64,000 nt of DNA from Anaspis maculata (GCA_949128115.1 OX421963.1:62001-126000), one strand, 5' to 3'; positions 11,626 through 23,879 are shown, counted from the first letter of the stretch. The notes: generated by a model not told the origin, from the letters alone. A program made the numbers and translations.

Positions 11626-12730
11626 AAGAAGAAACGAAACAAACCAAATCATTACAAATTTTCTTCATCTAAGTGTTAATTAGTCATCTCTCATTCAAAA
11701 AGCAGAAAATTGAAGCAAACTTATTTGAAACGCAAGTTTCACCTGCTCGACTTTTGTGAAAATATAGGTAGATTCACTTTTGTTTCTTAAAAAATCGCCA
11801 CAAACTAGGGTGTGAGCCCCCAGTACCTAGTGGATCAAAAAATATATTCATCATGACCTTTGCGCCTTACACCTCCGCCTGGCGGCTCGGGATGTAGCCA
11901 GTGCTCTGGTCTTATTTCGCTCGCCTGGAAATTCTCGTAATCAACGTTACGGCAAAATCGAGAGAGCCGCTGGCTTGTTTCACTGTACTTGTTACTGATC
12001 GTTTTGGCTCTCGTAACGTTGCTTTGCTTGACTGACCTGGGCTGAGCATGGCTGGGCTTCCAAAGAAGTATACTGGAACTCTTTCACCTCGAACTGGACG
12101 TAACTTGAATTGAGAAGTTCATGAATGTGCTTATTTTCCCGAATGTGTGAAGGAAATGTGCATTTCCGGTGAAGAAAAGTCCAGGTTTATCTTTTGACAA
12201 CTGAGTTTGTGCACTGAGCTCTTCGGCGAAAACTCTCTTCTCATACAATCAAAAAAAATATATTCACATTTCCAGAAGGAATAGTGTGTTGGAAGTGTCA
12301 AAATGTCAGTGAAATACAGAGACATATTGTTGAGTCGTGCATAAGATCCTTGTCAGATTGTCGGAGAGATCCTTGATTTTGGATATAATGTAGTTTCTTC
12401 GCGTTCATCTACTCAGTCTTGTGTGACGCATCCACCATTGTTGCGATACTGCAGAAGGGTTGTAGCTCATCACAAATCGAGCTACACTGTCGAACTATGC
12501 AATATCAGAAATTATACAAAAATGGAAAAGTTGTCGCTTCACCTAACTCTATCCAGGTGGCAAAAAAATGCTCATTAAGTCAGTGGTGCCAGCTTGGCAT
12601 AGAGAAATTTCCACCCAGAAATTGCAAATAAACAGATTTTCCTCCTCTCGTTTTCCTTTTCTTTTCTTGAACAGAATTACCCAGTAGCCACGGATACGTC
12701 AGCTTAAAATCTTGGGAATGCTTTTTCTAT
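11626..12730. other. No gene seen; unique DNA with one GCATCCACCATT motif
   Basis: AT-rich unique-looking sequence. One copy of a dispersed word, GACGCATCCACCATTGTTGC, lies at about 12425. No coding region is supportable. Confidence 0.45.
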
Positions 12731-12734
12731 CAGT

Positions 12735-13329
12735 AATGTTCTGGTGATATTTCAAGAAACGTCCCTGTTCAAACAATTTGATGTTTCAATTTCAATTTTA
12801 TGGAAACGTTTTCCTGACGTACAAAGTAAAACGTCTCATTTATTGTCAAGAATAGATCGCCGGAAGAGGGCATCCTGATTTCTAACCCACCGCTTTGGCC
12901 GAGACCGGTTTGAAGGAGTACAAAATTCTAGTTGTAGCGCAAGCGAAACCCGACACCTGTTGGTTACCCTCGGTTAACTATTGTGTGCTGACGAACACTT
13001 GATCCATCTCCGTGTTTTTGATGTCGAGCTTTTCGGATTTTGTCCATTCAGTTCTTCGTGACAGCTGGAAATGACGTTGAAAACTCGTTCAACAAATGCT
13101 TGGGAGGAACGTTCAAACGAGCGTCGTTTGACAGTTCAATCAACTCAAAGTTCACACGTGATGCTCTGCATATATCTCGACTTCCCTGACGTTCAATTTT
13201 ACGTTCCAAAAACGTTGAGCTAATGACTCAGAAATCCTGGAAGTAACGTCTCATGAATGTTTGATTAGAAATGTTCACATAGTTGTTTTTTCGTTCCAAA
13301 GAATCTGGAAAATGTTGAACTTTTATCGC
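12735..13329. repeat. ACGTT-rich decayed repeat tract
   Basis: The words AACGTT, ACGTTC, GACGTT and AAACGTC recur many times between 12755 and 13510, for example at 12806, 13071, 13112, 13200 and 13214. This is far above what this AT-rich background would give. The spacing is irregular, suggesting an old array. A similar tract is at 19.69-19.95 kb. No function is evident. Confidence 0.45.
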
Positions 13330-13605
13330 ATTTCAAACGTTGAGGTTGACGCGTGTTTTATACGATAGAGTTGAAGCGAAGCCGATGTTCTGAACTTTTA
13401 CAACTTGGTTGAGAAAAATCTTGAAACGTGCGACAATCGGCCGTTTATTAAACGTTATTTTTGGAACGCTCCACAGTTTGGTTTCTTCTGCCTGTTCCAA
13501 ACATTTTTATAACGGTGTACCGACTGATCTTCCACATTTATTACAAAAAGCGGATAACAGTACCAGGCCAAACATTTGATCGGAGTGATGATTATAATTA
13601 TATAG
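13330..13605 (+). repeat. Left copy of a 0.28-kb direct repeat
   Basis: The segment starts ATTTCAAACGTTGAGGTTGA and ends ATTATAATTATATAG. It matches 14233-14513 closely in the same orientation, with small indels. The copies are about 903 bp apart and enclose a coding-like minus-strand ORF. Both copies carry the ACGTT words typical of the adjoining tract. Confidence 0.8.
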
Positions 13606-13967
13606 TTTCAATTCCCAATCCAATTTACTGTTTCTAGAAGAAAAATACAATTTCTCACAACAAGGAGCGAGTTTGATGCTTGGAATTATAACGACAGATC
13701 AATAGGTACAGAATGAGCATGCACAGTATACCTGATACATTATTAAATAGCTGAATAACTATGTCCGTGAAACAGTTACGGAAAAAAAACTAAACTATAT
13801 ACAAGGTGAAAAGCAAAAATAAAATTGAGGTTTAACAGTGTAAGAAGCACAGGTTTCAGAGACACAGAAATAATCACTACAGTTTCAAATTAATTCAGCC
13901 ATATTTCCCATTCCATTCACATATGCAAATATCATAAAGATCCAGTAATTCGTGACTATGATTTGGA

Positions 13968-14192
13968 CTACGTTTCATCATCGTTGTCAACAGTGGAGAT
14001 GTTCAGCTTGTTCTCTTTGTAGAGACGCCGCGGTGATTCCTTTTCCTCTCTGGGACGCTTTGATTCAGTCGACTCCACGATTTTGGGCTCGCAATTGAAA
14101 TATCTTATGATGAACTTTTTCTTCTCTTTCTGCTTCTTTATCTTCATTTCTTCGCGTGAAGCCCTTAATTGCGCGGATTGTTGTGGTGTCAA
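13968..14192 (-). CDS. Coding-like ORF, unrecognised basic/acidic C-terminal region
   Basis: On the minus strand the frame ends in a TAG at 13968-13970. It is open back to about 14350, with no clear ATG start, so a partial exon is more likely than a whole gene. The product would be highly charged: TPQQSAQLRASREEMK, then a lysine-rich KIKKQKEKKKF, then CEPKIVESTESKRPREEKE, and an acidic tail DNDDET. The third codon positions are richer in G and C than the surrounding DNA, which favours past or present coding. I recognise no family. It sits exactly between the two direct repeats at 13330-13605 and 14233-14513. The upstream part of the open frame runs into the right repeat. A host terminal exon, a retrocopy or a mobile-element ORF are all possible. 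Confidence 0.35.
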   Translation of the reverse strand: MTPQQSAQLRASREEMKIKKQKEKKKFIIRYFNCEPKIVESTESKRPREEKESPRRLYKENKLNISTVDNDDET

Positions 14193-14232
14193 ATCTGATT
14201 TGATTATGCTGTTGTTGTTGAAGTTGTATCTT

Positions 14233-14513
14233 ATTTCAAACGTTGAGGTTGAAGCGTGTTTTATACGATGGAGTTGAAGCGATGCCGATGTCCTGGACTT
14301 TTTTTTACAACTTGATTGAGAAAAACCTTGAAACGTGCGACAATCGGCCGTTTATCAAACGTTGTTTTTGAAACGTTCCCAAAGTTTGGTTTCTTCTGCC
14401 TGTTCCAAACGTTTCAACAACGTTGTACCGAATGATCTCCCACATTTCTTACGAAAAGCGGATAATAGTACCATGCCAAATATTTGATCGGAGTGATAAT
14501 TATAATTATAGAG
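14233..14513 (+). repeat. Right copy of the 0.28-kb direct repeat
   Basis: Starts ATTTCAAACGTTGAGGTTGA and runs to GATAATTATAATTATAGAG. It corresponds to 13330-13605, with a longer T run (8 T) at about 14299-14306 and scattered substitutions. Confidence 0.8.
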
Positions 14514-16500
14514 TCAATCTCCCGATTCGAGATTCCTCTTTTCTTTTCTCTGCATCTTCAGTGGTGGACCGGCGGTTGTAAAATTACGCTTTCACAGGAA
14601 ATCGATGGCAGGTTATACAGCAGAAGACTGGTTAGCCGAGCAAGGAATATAATAATGTCGGTCGCGAATAAAATTTGCAGCCGGAGCAGCTTATACACCG
14701 CCATTCGCGGAATACCCGTCGGGGGGTATGGATTGGTGTGTACCTCTGCCATTGCCACCCCTGCGGCATCAGTGCGAAGCCCAGGGTTTGAGGATAAACA
14801 TTTTTATCAGCCACTTTGTATTCATAGGTTACTGCGATGTCATAATTCTGTCTACACTCACACACACATACACCCGTCGTACACTTTTATACAGACAATC
14901 GATATCCTGTATGTGTCCTCTTTCTCTTTCCATCTCTCTGTTGTGAATCAGGTCCTCCCTTTCTCTCTTTGCGGAGTTTTCTTATCGGGAAATGAACAGT
15001 TCGACACGCGGACTTTAATTAAGTCGGAGCAGCTCTGATGGTATAGCGTGGTGAAGGAGCATCAGAGCCGGCCGTGTGCTGTTGTGTCAATATTTTCCTC
15101 TCTCGACGCTTGTTGCGGGGGGGCGTCGAGAGGGGGCGTAGCGAGAGCTGCAGTAATTGCCTCACGTCTGTCCTCCACGGTGTCTTTGATGTGTCCGATC
15201 GACCAGCCATCTTGGTGTATGTGCACTGGTAGTAGGTACCTTCACCTACACTATAACATTTATTAGCTTCTGGTGTGGTTTAATACAGGTAGTAGAGACC
15301 AGAGAGGCATAATTAGCCCGCCGTAATCAGTTTTTGGCTACCACCAGTAAGGGTGAACAATTTTGAGATGATTCTTCCGTGGTCTTGTTTATTCCTAAAG
15401 GGTTGTCACTTTCCACAGGCTTATCAATATCGTTATTGAAACTGATTACGGCATCTGTCATTTTTCTTATCCATACCAATTATCCAAATTATCAAATTCA
15501 AAGTCATTGAGAATATTTTAGAGAATCTAGTTTAGAGAGTTTTGAGCAGGCATCCACCATTTTTGTCTGAATTGTGTGATACATAGCCTATAAACGCAGA
15601 ACGTTTTCTATTTTTTTTTTGCAAAGCTAGCGCTCTAGCCCTTTGTTTCCCAAAACTTACACTAGCACAGCGTAAGCAGCTAGATGTCTACCCTTTTCTT
15701 TTGGTGTTCGGAAAACTTCAAGAGCCTCACTGACTGGATAAAGCCAAATGAAATTCTTGATCTATGTCGGCTCTTTTTCGATGAACGACTGTCGACTGCG
15801 ATGTCTATCTTGCACCTTTCTCTCCCGGAGATGGTATAAGTATTTAGTAATAACTCCCGGGATCTCCCCAGTCTTCCCCGTACACCGCCCAAGAACAAAG
15901 GTGACCGCGTCCTGACAGCCATTCCTCATCATCCCGGCCGACGCCTCCCGGCATGAGTCCTAAAGGATTCCCGGCATAGTTGCGGGCATATCACGCGAAA
16001 AATTCAATATCTGAATAGCACGAGGTATTGAAGTTAGTCAATAGCCGGGCATTGTGCACGGTCCGGGGACTTGTGGAATTCCGCACCCGCCTGTGGGGTG
16101 GGGGAGGGAACGCCGGTGCCGTCGGGTACTACAGCTGTCAATTATACGACGCGTCGTGTCAGTGATGTGCCTCTCTCCGGCTGACTGATGTGAAATATGC
16201 GATCTTCATTTGAATACCATTTCAAATATTAAGCACCCGGCTGACATCCGGATTGTCAGGTGTATACAGGGCGTCATCGTGCCGGAGATTTTTTTTTATC
16301 TTTCTGCAGAATCCAGCTCTCAATCCAGTTATGGAAGGGGCGCTTCCTTGCCCGTAAAATGCCAAGTATCTTTTCTCTCATGTATGAAGGAAATCACGAT
16401 GGATTGAGTCTTCAGATCAGCCACTTGCAGACTTCTCTACCACTCAAGCCAAAGCCCCCTATGACCCCCACAACTCATTTTCAACCGCTTGAATATGAAT
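14514..16500. other. Unique-looking mixed-composition DNA; no gene recognised
   Basis: A more GC-rich part lies at 14.56-15.27 kb and at 15.9-16.2 kb. The 184-codon open frame at 14484-15038 has no recognisable domain and overlaps other open frames on both strands, so I do not call it a gene. One ACTC/ACAC simple tract is at about 14855-14875. Confidence 0.4.
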
Positions 16501-19440
16501 AGTGGGTAAGTATTATACCCAGTGTAGGTAAGTATAAGTCTGCCGGATACAAGACTAGTCCAATCTCGCACTGTAATCTGCAGACGCAAATATTGAAAAG
16601 CAAGTAGTTGATTTTCCTTCAATGCTTCAGAGGAAAGCTTCTGAACTCTTGAACAGAGCAATTTTGGAGAAAAGTTGTACAATCTATCTTCAAGCATGTT
16701 TCCCCAGTTTTTTTCCAAGAAAATGTAAGAGGGAATGGAATAACAAGCTATCAAATGAGTATGTTTCCTACAGGATGTCTCAGAAATGCTTAGAAGAATT
16801 TTAAAAGAGCCGATGTAGTGCATTTCAGATAATTCGAGCCCGCTAAGAAGCTTCAAGCCTAACAGACTATGATTTCTTTTGATTTGAACGGCGTGACGCA
16901 GTGACTGTAATTTTGAAGAACAATTTCTTTCATCGAGCTCTCAACTCATCATTTACCTTCAGGTCAAATTTCAAAGAAATTCCATGAACGGTTCAAAAGT
17001 TGAGTGGCAGAAGTGTCACAAAAATAAAACACGAGTTATCATTGCAGAATATTCAACAAAAGGCAAAATTGGATACACTCCAAGACAAGCTCTGTCCTAT
17101 ACTTTTTTTTGTCCGCAATCGTAGATCTGAACGTGGAACTTTTGAACTCGAACAGCCAAATTCCAGAACCAGCTATGCATGCCCGTTCTACCAAGTTTGA
17201 TCGGATTGCTCACCACGGGTTCCACCAAAAAAATTGAAAACAGGAACTTTCCACAGAAAAAATTGGATTCCTCGTGACACACACCACAACTAGTTTTTAT
17301 TTTATCTTGGTAGCATATGTCGCTGTACTAGAATGATAGTAAGACAACTTGAAAAACATAGTTTCGAGTAATCGCCACTTGAACATTTCAGAAGAACGAA
17401 AAACACTCTCTTCTCGAAATTTCGGGAATTTTTTAATTTTCCAGTTGTATTATATCGCTCCTGATAGACCTGTGAGGAATTCATTATGAAATCACATTCA
17501 CTCTTTGAGAAAAGAATCAAAAAGTGAACATATCCTTGTATATCGCTAGAAATAATGGTTCTGTTGAAAGTTGTCCGTTTTTTCATGTAAGTTCCCAGTT
17601 CATGTAAGTCATGTAAGTAAGTTCATGTACTATTCGTCAGGAATTTGTAGAGTGATTTTTAGTTTATCCCTCTTTTTTTTCAAATTGTCCGAGTATTGCA
17701 CAGTAAGCATAGCCTGGTTTAACATATTTTTTATAGTTATCCTTGAGTATTGTATGACATGGAATAAACCCATTAGTTTTTGGTTGTCATCTGACAAATA
17801 AAAGTGTCACTATCAGAAATTGAAAATTCATTTGAAAGTCCTTGAAAAACTGTATTCAGAACAGTAGATAGTGTTTCGCTAACTGTCGTGTGTTAAATAT
17901 TGAAAAATGTCAAAGTTCATAACTTTGTCATTCAATTATTCAAGATTTTTCATCAAACATTTCATCCTGTGAACCGATTTTCACGATTTCTTTTACTTTT
18001 GGCAGTCTTGGCCATAGCTATAACCACTATAGTCTGCCTCCACATCTATCCATTGTTTTGGTTCAGTTTTACCCAATTCAAACTGACCTGTGGATAACTA
18101 AATCATGGCAATGTACATTGGAGATAAGTTAAAATTATCAAGTCATTTCAAACAATTTACGGAACATTTCTGGTCGAATAGTGGGACAACTTAGAGAAAA
18201 ATAAGATATTTCACAAACGCATGTGAGTATGTTTGTGCAATAGTGAGTTATAATGAAATATCCGAAGACTTTCATTGAATCAGTTGGTTTTTTGGTATAA
18301 GAGTGAGACATCTTTCACAGTAAAATACTGAGATAACATGAAAAACAAGGACAACTTGAAATTTCCAAATCAAACTTTTTGTAAAATTGGGACATGTTGA
18401 AATGTCTTCGTATTATACCAGAAGGCAAGATCAAATTCGATTTATTTCTCAGTAGAAGAAATAGAACATTTTGAGATGTCCGAGTATTAGACCAGAACTG
18501 TTTAAAAAACAGATAATTATAACAGTGAGATATTCATTTTTCATGTACTTCCATGATGATTCTAAGTAATTCGATTTTTTCACCTGGTAGAGAATAGCTT
18601 GGAGCTATAGATTTTGAAATAATCCGAAAATCAGAAATTTGAAGTTATCTTACTATCATTCTAGCACAGCGATGTGATCGATGCCATCTACAGTTTTGAC
18701 AAAACAGAGATTTTCTGCTAATGGCTTACAAGCAGTTCCTGTCTTGGTTGTTTTTTCTCAAGTTTTCAGGATTCGAACAGCCATTCTTCTTCGAAATTTC
18801 AAGTGATACAGTTTTCCTATTAGGAAGCTGATATTTTACAGACTTGCGACAGATTCTACATACGTTGGAAATTCCACCACTTGCCAAAAAATTTCTGTTC
18901 TGTAAAGACTGATATTTTTGCCTGCTTCTGCTACCCTCTCGATATTTTTGATGTATTTTCTGATAATATTTTGGTTGTTCTATAAAGACTCCTTTTTTTC
19001 TTTTTCCGAAAATCTCTTCACATGTTGTTAAATGCAATGCTAACGACGCTATTGTCATTCCATTTACGGATCACGATTAAATTATCTTTGCTATTGCAAA
19101 AGTCAAAACAGCCTCGATCTTATTGCTTCTTAAGGACACTCGAGTGTACGGTGTCACCGAGGGTGTCACAGTCTTTTTCTACTAGGTTTTCCCGGATAGT
19201 TCCCGTCCCTTTCTGGCCTCTTGATTTTAGCTTCTCCAACAGATGGAGACTGATAAAAATAACTATCAAAATATATGTACCTACGTCATGGTCAATGACA
19301 ATGTAAATTGCGATTACAATTTCAATTTTGTCAGGGGTCTTTATCGTCGAAAGCATTTTCCGCGTCCTCCAGCAGCTCATTGAGTGCGGAGTGGCTTTTC
19401 CCAGTAATTTGAAAACAAAAACGAGAAATCTGGTAGATGG
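16501..19440. other. AT-rich DNA; no gene recognised
   Basis: Only short chance ORFs are seen. A word ACAGGATGTCTCAGAAATGC near 16770 resembles the start of other dispersed elements. Around 18.15-18.56 kb there are loosely repeated phrases of the type GAGATATTTCAC and TATTAGACCAGAA, possibly a very old repeat. Nothing else is supportable. Confidence 0.4.
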
Positions 19441-19447
19441 CAACATA

Positions 19448-19620
19448 TAACGCCACCGTCCTTCATAGAGGACAGTCGCCTTTTTGGCTCAATATTTCTT
19501 TTAAAACAGCCTGAATGATCAAAATTGTATTCAAACTCATAAATACGGATAATACTTCAAGGACGACTAATGAAGAAAATAATAAATATCTACTGTCCTT
19601 TTAAAAAGACGGTGGTCTTA
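19448..19620. mobile_element. About 173-bp inverted-repeat MITE-like element
   Basis: Left end TAACGCCACCGTCCTTCATA with GAGGACAGT is opposed by ACTGTCCTTTTAAAAAGAC with GGTGGTCTTA at the right. That gives arms of about 30 bp with a few mismatches and an AT-rich interior without an ORF. No target duplication could be fixed. Confidence 0.5.
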
Positions 19621-19679
19621 TCTGGGTTAACCAAGTGAACACAACATCTTATCAAACTGTTCAGACTAGAAAGAGAGAC

Positions 19680-19960
19680 AAACGTCAGAAACGTTAGAAA
19701 AATAACGCTGAATTATCGGCTAAGTGCCCTTAGCTCAGACGTTTTTTGTCAACTAAGTATCAGACGTTCAAAATCACTGCAAATTTTTCGTTTTCACAAC
19801 GTCCCCTGAACGCCAAGACGATTGTGTGAGGAGCTCATCAAACGTTCAGGAGACGGTTACTTCCTGCTTTTCTAGGGCATGCATTATATAAAACTTCTTT
19901 GAGACGTTGAACCAAACATCTTGGAAATGTTCAGAAGTTCAATGACATCTGGAACCGAAA
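19680..19960. repeat. Second ACGTT-rich tract
   Basis: AAACGTCAGAAACGTT, CAGACGTTCAAAATC, AACGTCCCCTGAACG, AAACGTTCAGGAGACG and GAGACGTTGAACC occur in quick succession. The tract resembles 12.74-13.5 kb. Confidence 0.4.
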
Positions 19961-20139
19961 GATGAATCAAGTAATTATAAAAGCAAAACATCCACTTATA
20001 AGAACAACCACCAACAGCTTCGAGCTTCGACCGCTTCGAATGTGATGAGATCGAGTCAGACCTTGATATTTATCCAAACTGGTTCCAGCCAAGGTGGTGA
20101 GCTAGGAGTCATGGCGCCCTCTCTCGGCGCGATTCCTCC

Positions 20140-20300
20140 AGAATGTTCAAGTTCCTTCAACTCGAACAAAAGGAGTTGCTCTTGCAACTAAATTCCACTA
20201 AATTTTCTGCTGAGTTGTTCCCTGAGTTGAGCTTTTTCGTAGATTTTCACAACCCCCCGCAGTTTCTCAAAGTTTCTTGGACTATTTAGTTCCCCTTAAT
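20140..20300 (+). repeat. Fragment of the CTGCTGAG tandem family
   Basis: About 160 bp carry the diagnostic phrases TTCTGCTGAGTTGTTCC, GCAGTTTCTCAAAGTTTC and ACTATTTAGTTCCCCTT in the forward orientation of the 2.95-6.5 kb array. It ends close to the possible LTR. Confidence 0.55.
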
Positions 20301-20317
20301 GCGTCGTTGCGACAAAA

Positions 20318-20844
20318 TGTTGTTCAGGGCCCTATCTACAAGCGAGTTTTCTCAATAATCAAGAGAAGGTGTAGAAGAGATCAATAACAAACTATGAAAT
20401 ATACTCTGAATTTCTGATTTATTGGGGAGAGTTTATGGAACATTGTTCACCTGGCACGTAGGTCTCGCTATTAGGCTCACTTTGCTCTTTCTCAGATCAG
20501 CTGGACTCACCGAGCCGCAATGTGGTGCCTGAATGTTTGATAGTGGGTCCATCCAAGCACTGGGAGCGAGAAATTCACGGTTGACCTGGACTCGCCCTGC
20601 GGTTGTACGTCTCCGAGTTTGTTCGTCCCTACACTCTACAAATTGCCGTACTGCCGGTTGCGTGCGTCATGTACTTGAGCGGTTTGCCCTCGACCACCCG
20701 AGGAAGAGTTTCAGCCGGCCTAAAGTCAGATGAGATCCGCCAGCGGCCCACTTGCGCTACCTACCCGCAATCTCTCATCCAACTTTTGGCCGCGCTGAGC
20801 GTGGATACAGTAGAGTTACTATCCAACTAAGAGAATGTACTACA
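20318..20844 (-). mobile_element. Possible solo LTR or LTR fragment
   Basis: The segment is bounded by TG at 20318 and CA at 20843-20844. It is clearly more GC-rich than its flanks and contains AATAAA on the minus strand near 20416, consistent with an LTR of about 527 bp in minus orientation. I see neither a matching flanking duplication nor retroviral-type coding sequence next to it, so the call is weak. It could be other unique DNA. Confidence 0.25.
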
Positions 20845-20867
20845 CGTCATGTCTCACTCTATCAAAT

Positions 20868-21290
20868 ACAGGGTGTAACACTTTTTTGTCAATAGTTTAG
20901 GTGACGGTAGAGCATCAAAAAATGGGACTTTCTCGAGAAACCTAATACCCGAAACGCATTTGGATGGATTTTGAATAACTAAACCGTGAAGTTTTGAATT
21001 TTGACATTTTTCATTACTTGACAGATGACATATATGGGGCAATACTCCCAACTGTCCTGTATACAGTTTTTTGTGAGCTTCCAAACGGCATATTGCAAGT
21101 CAAGTTTTCGTAAGAGATAGCTTCTGCCATTTTTTGGTAGTGACATTTCCGTTTGACATACGACAGCCAAAAACTGATGAGCTGCACATTTGACGGTGGA
21201 ACCATGTCTGCGTACTAAATTTCAGGTGGATCGGATAGACGTTAAGGCCGTTATCGTCGCAGATTACAGACAGACAGACACACCAAAAAT
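20868..21290 (+). repeat. Possible dispersed element with TACAGGGTG start and ACAG tail
   Basis: The segment opens with ATACAGGGTGTAACACTTTT and ends with a short (ACAG)n-type tract, TTACAGACAGACAGACAC, at about 21264-21281. A similar GATAGACAGATAAACA tract lies near 25.15 kb. No ORF of recognised type is present. Boundaries are guessed. Confidence 0.3.
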
Positions 21291-21354
21291 GTTCTCAATC
21301 GTCTTGGAGGACCTCAAAGTTGATAATATCCGTCTTCATCATTGTACACTTCCA

Positions 21355-22455
21355 ATGAGTGTCCTGTCAGCTCATTCCTTGATTATCATTTATACCTAGT
21401 TGGTGAAACCAGGCATTAGAATTTTATACTCACCAAGTCACTAGAAACTCACAGTAAGTGTCCTGTCAGCTTATTCCTTGATTATCATTCATACCAAATT
21501 GATAAAACCAGGCATTAGAGTTCCATGCTAGAATCTTGAAAACTGATAATGATCGTGAGAAAGTTACAAACGTGACAGCCCTGAGTTGCAAAAAAATCCA
21601 AGTGACTTTTGCCTGGTTTAGCTGAGTTTGATTAACTTGTCTGGAGCTTTGCTGGATTTCCTTCTGATCAACTCATTATAGCAAACAAATGATCCATTGT
21701 AGTCTTTTAGTGTCTTGTCAGCTCATTTCTTGATCTTGATTGTCATTTGAACCTATGATGATGATTGTGTAGGAGTTATAAACGTGAAAATTCCAATAAA
21801 TAGCAAAATTCCAAAGATATTGTGCCCGGTTTCAGTGGTTTCACCAAGTTCCATCAATTTGCTTGTAGTTATGGATTCCCTAATTATAGCATGAAAAAAG
21901 TCCATTGTACACTTTCAGTGTCCTGTGACCTGCCAGCTCATATCTCGAATATTTTTGCTAACGAAACCGGCCATTAGACCATCAAATTTGAAGCGTCACC
22001 TAGAGAATTGTTAATGGAAGGTCTCAACGTAGAACCTTTGAAACTCTGAGAACTTTGAAATCACCTGGATTATGCCTGGTTCCACCGAGTTGGATTAGTT
22101 CGACCGGGAGTTTGATGGATTTTCTTTGTTGTTTTGCTATACAATAGAGAGACCCGTTATAGTTATACTGTTCTAGTCTAGTGTACTGTCAGCTTTATCT
22201 TGATTATCTTTGTTTGTGAAACTGATGGGCATAAAACATTGAAACTTGAAGCCTGCGAGAGTTTAAAATTGAAGTTTTCAACGTGGAAACTCTGAATAGC
22301 AAAGCTTTGAAGCTATTCGACCTATTCCACGAAATTTAAAAATCTTGCCCCCACGCTTCATGAACTTCTTGATTTTCCAATTGTAGGACGAAAATTATTC
22401 ACCATATTACTCTAGAGTCTTGTCAGGTTATTTCACCATTATTTCTGTTGATGAG
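21355..22455 (+). repeat. Decayed tandem array, unit about 200-260 bp (TGTCCTGTCAGCTTATTCC)
   Basis: The marker TGTCCTGTCAGCTTATTCC, followed by a TTGATTATC phrase and GAAACCAGGCATTAGA, occurs near 21355 and 21455. Weaker copies are near 21709, 21918, 22180 and 22420. The same family recurs at 30.38-30.90 and 33.12-33.77 kb. It carries no gene. Confidence 0.65.
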
Positions 22456-22469
22456 ACATACTGTTTCAT

Positions 22470-23735
22470 TTCAGACAGACATAAGTATATTGGAAATGGA
22501 AAAAAATAGGTGCTTTGCTGGAATTAATTCAAACAAAAACGATTTTTTCACCATGGCAAACTTACAGTCCCTTCTTCAACATATCAAAAGTCCTGAACTC
22601 TGGGACTGCTACAAATCAGTATACAGCGTGAAAGTTTATTATTTTTCTTCACTTTCTTTTTTTTCTTGAAAAACTGATGACCGAAAAAAACGGTCTCAGG
22701 CTGATTTGATAGGTCATAGTCTTCCAATAAACATATGAAAAATATACCACCCAGCAACTGCTGCGTATCAAGTTACAGGGTGAAAACTATTTTTCATCTT
22801 CAATTTTTTTTCTTGGTAGAACTGATCTAGATTGAAGCCGGTTCCAGTTCTTTTGCAAGCTTATAATGTCATACTGAACATATGAAAAGGACACATCTCT
22901 GCATCTGCTGCTTTCCAATTTACAGGGTGAAAAGTCATTTTCACGTTTCAATTTTTTTCTCGACAAAATCGGCTCACACAACAATTGCAACTGGTTCTTC
23001 TGTTAATTTGAGGTTTCTAGTCAAACATATCAAAATAATACATTTCTGCTACAGCCATGTTTTCAATTACAAATTTAAATGTTTGGTTGCGTTTCAAGAT
23101 TTTTCGAATTTTTGATGCAATATACCTGAATATACCCAAACATTTAAATTTGTTAAAAAAAACGTAGCTGTAGCAGAAATAAATTATTCTGATATGTTTG
23201 ACTAGAAACTTCAAGTGTACAGAATAATCAGTCGCAATTGTTGTGTGAGTCAATTTCACCAAGAAAAAAATTGAAACGTGAAAATTACTTTTCACCCTGT
23301 TAATTGAAAAGCAGCAGTTGCACAGATGTATCCTTCTCATACGTTCAGTATGACATTATAAGCTTGCAGAAGAACTGGAACCGGCTTCAATCTAGATCAG
23401 TTCCACCAAGGAAAAAAATTGAGGATCAAAAATAGTTTTCACCCTGTAACTTGATACACAGCAGTTGCTGGGCGGTGTATTTTTTATATGTTTATTGGAA
23501 CACTATGGCCGATCAAACTAGCCTGGAACCGTTTTTTTTTTCAATCATCAATTTTTCAAGAAAGGAATAAAGTAAAGAAAAATAATAAACTTTCACCCTG
23601 TATCCTAATTTGTAGCAGTCCCAGAGTTGAGGACTTTTGACAAGTTGAAGAGGGAACTGAAAGCTAGCCATGGTGAGAAAATCGTTTTTGTTTGAATAAA
23701 TTTCAGCAGATATTCTATTTCCAATACACTACATT
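22470..23735. mobile_element. Foldback element A: about 1.27-kb near-perfect palindrome
   Basis: The arms of about 630 bp pair across a centre near 23110-23125, with almost no loop. Left phrases have their complements on the right in mirror order. Examples are CCATGGCAAACTTACAG (22.55) against CTAGCCATGGTGAG (23.67), and TCTGGGACTGCTACAAATCA against TTTGTAGCAGTCCCAGAG. Others are TAGATTGAAGCCGGTTCCAG against CTGGAACCGGCTTCAATCTA, and AACATTTAAATTTG-type sequence at the centre. Each arm holds internal TTACAGGGTGAAAA modules (22778 and 22922) mirrored by CACCCTGT (23298, 23447 and 23594). No transposase ORF is present. ORFs in the two arms encode mirror-image related chance peptides. Arm divergence of roughly 10-20% by eye suggests an old insertion. 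Confidence 0.85.
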
Positions 23736-23879
23736 ACATAAAGAAACATACTGTTTTGGTTCTTGTCCAGATGTAAAACTAAAATTCTTATTTATGTGAT
23801 GTTGGAAAAGCTTTTTATTATAGAAATAATCAAAAACAGATGAAGGAAACTCATTGTTTATTGCAATTTGTTTAATGAT

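Noticed and set aside
14484..15038. 184-codon open frame
   Set aside because: No recognisable domain, overlapping open frames on both strands, and a start in the middle of repeat-derived sequence.
16437..16856. 139-codon minus-strand open frame
   Set aside because: No family motif and typical of chance frames in AT-rich DNA. The plus strand is also open in part.
20318..20844. Confident solo LTR
   Set aside because: TG/CA ends and a polyadenylation signal are not enough. No target duplication or second copy was found, so it is kept only as a weak feature.
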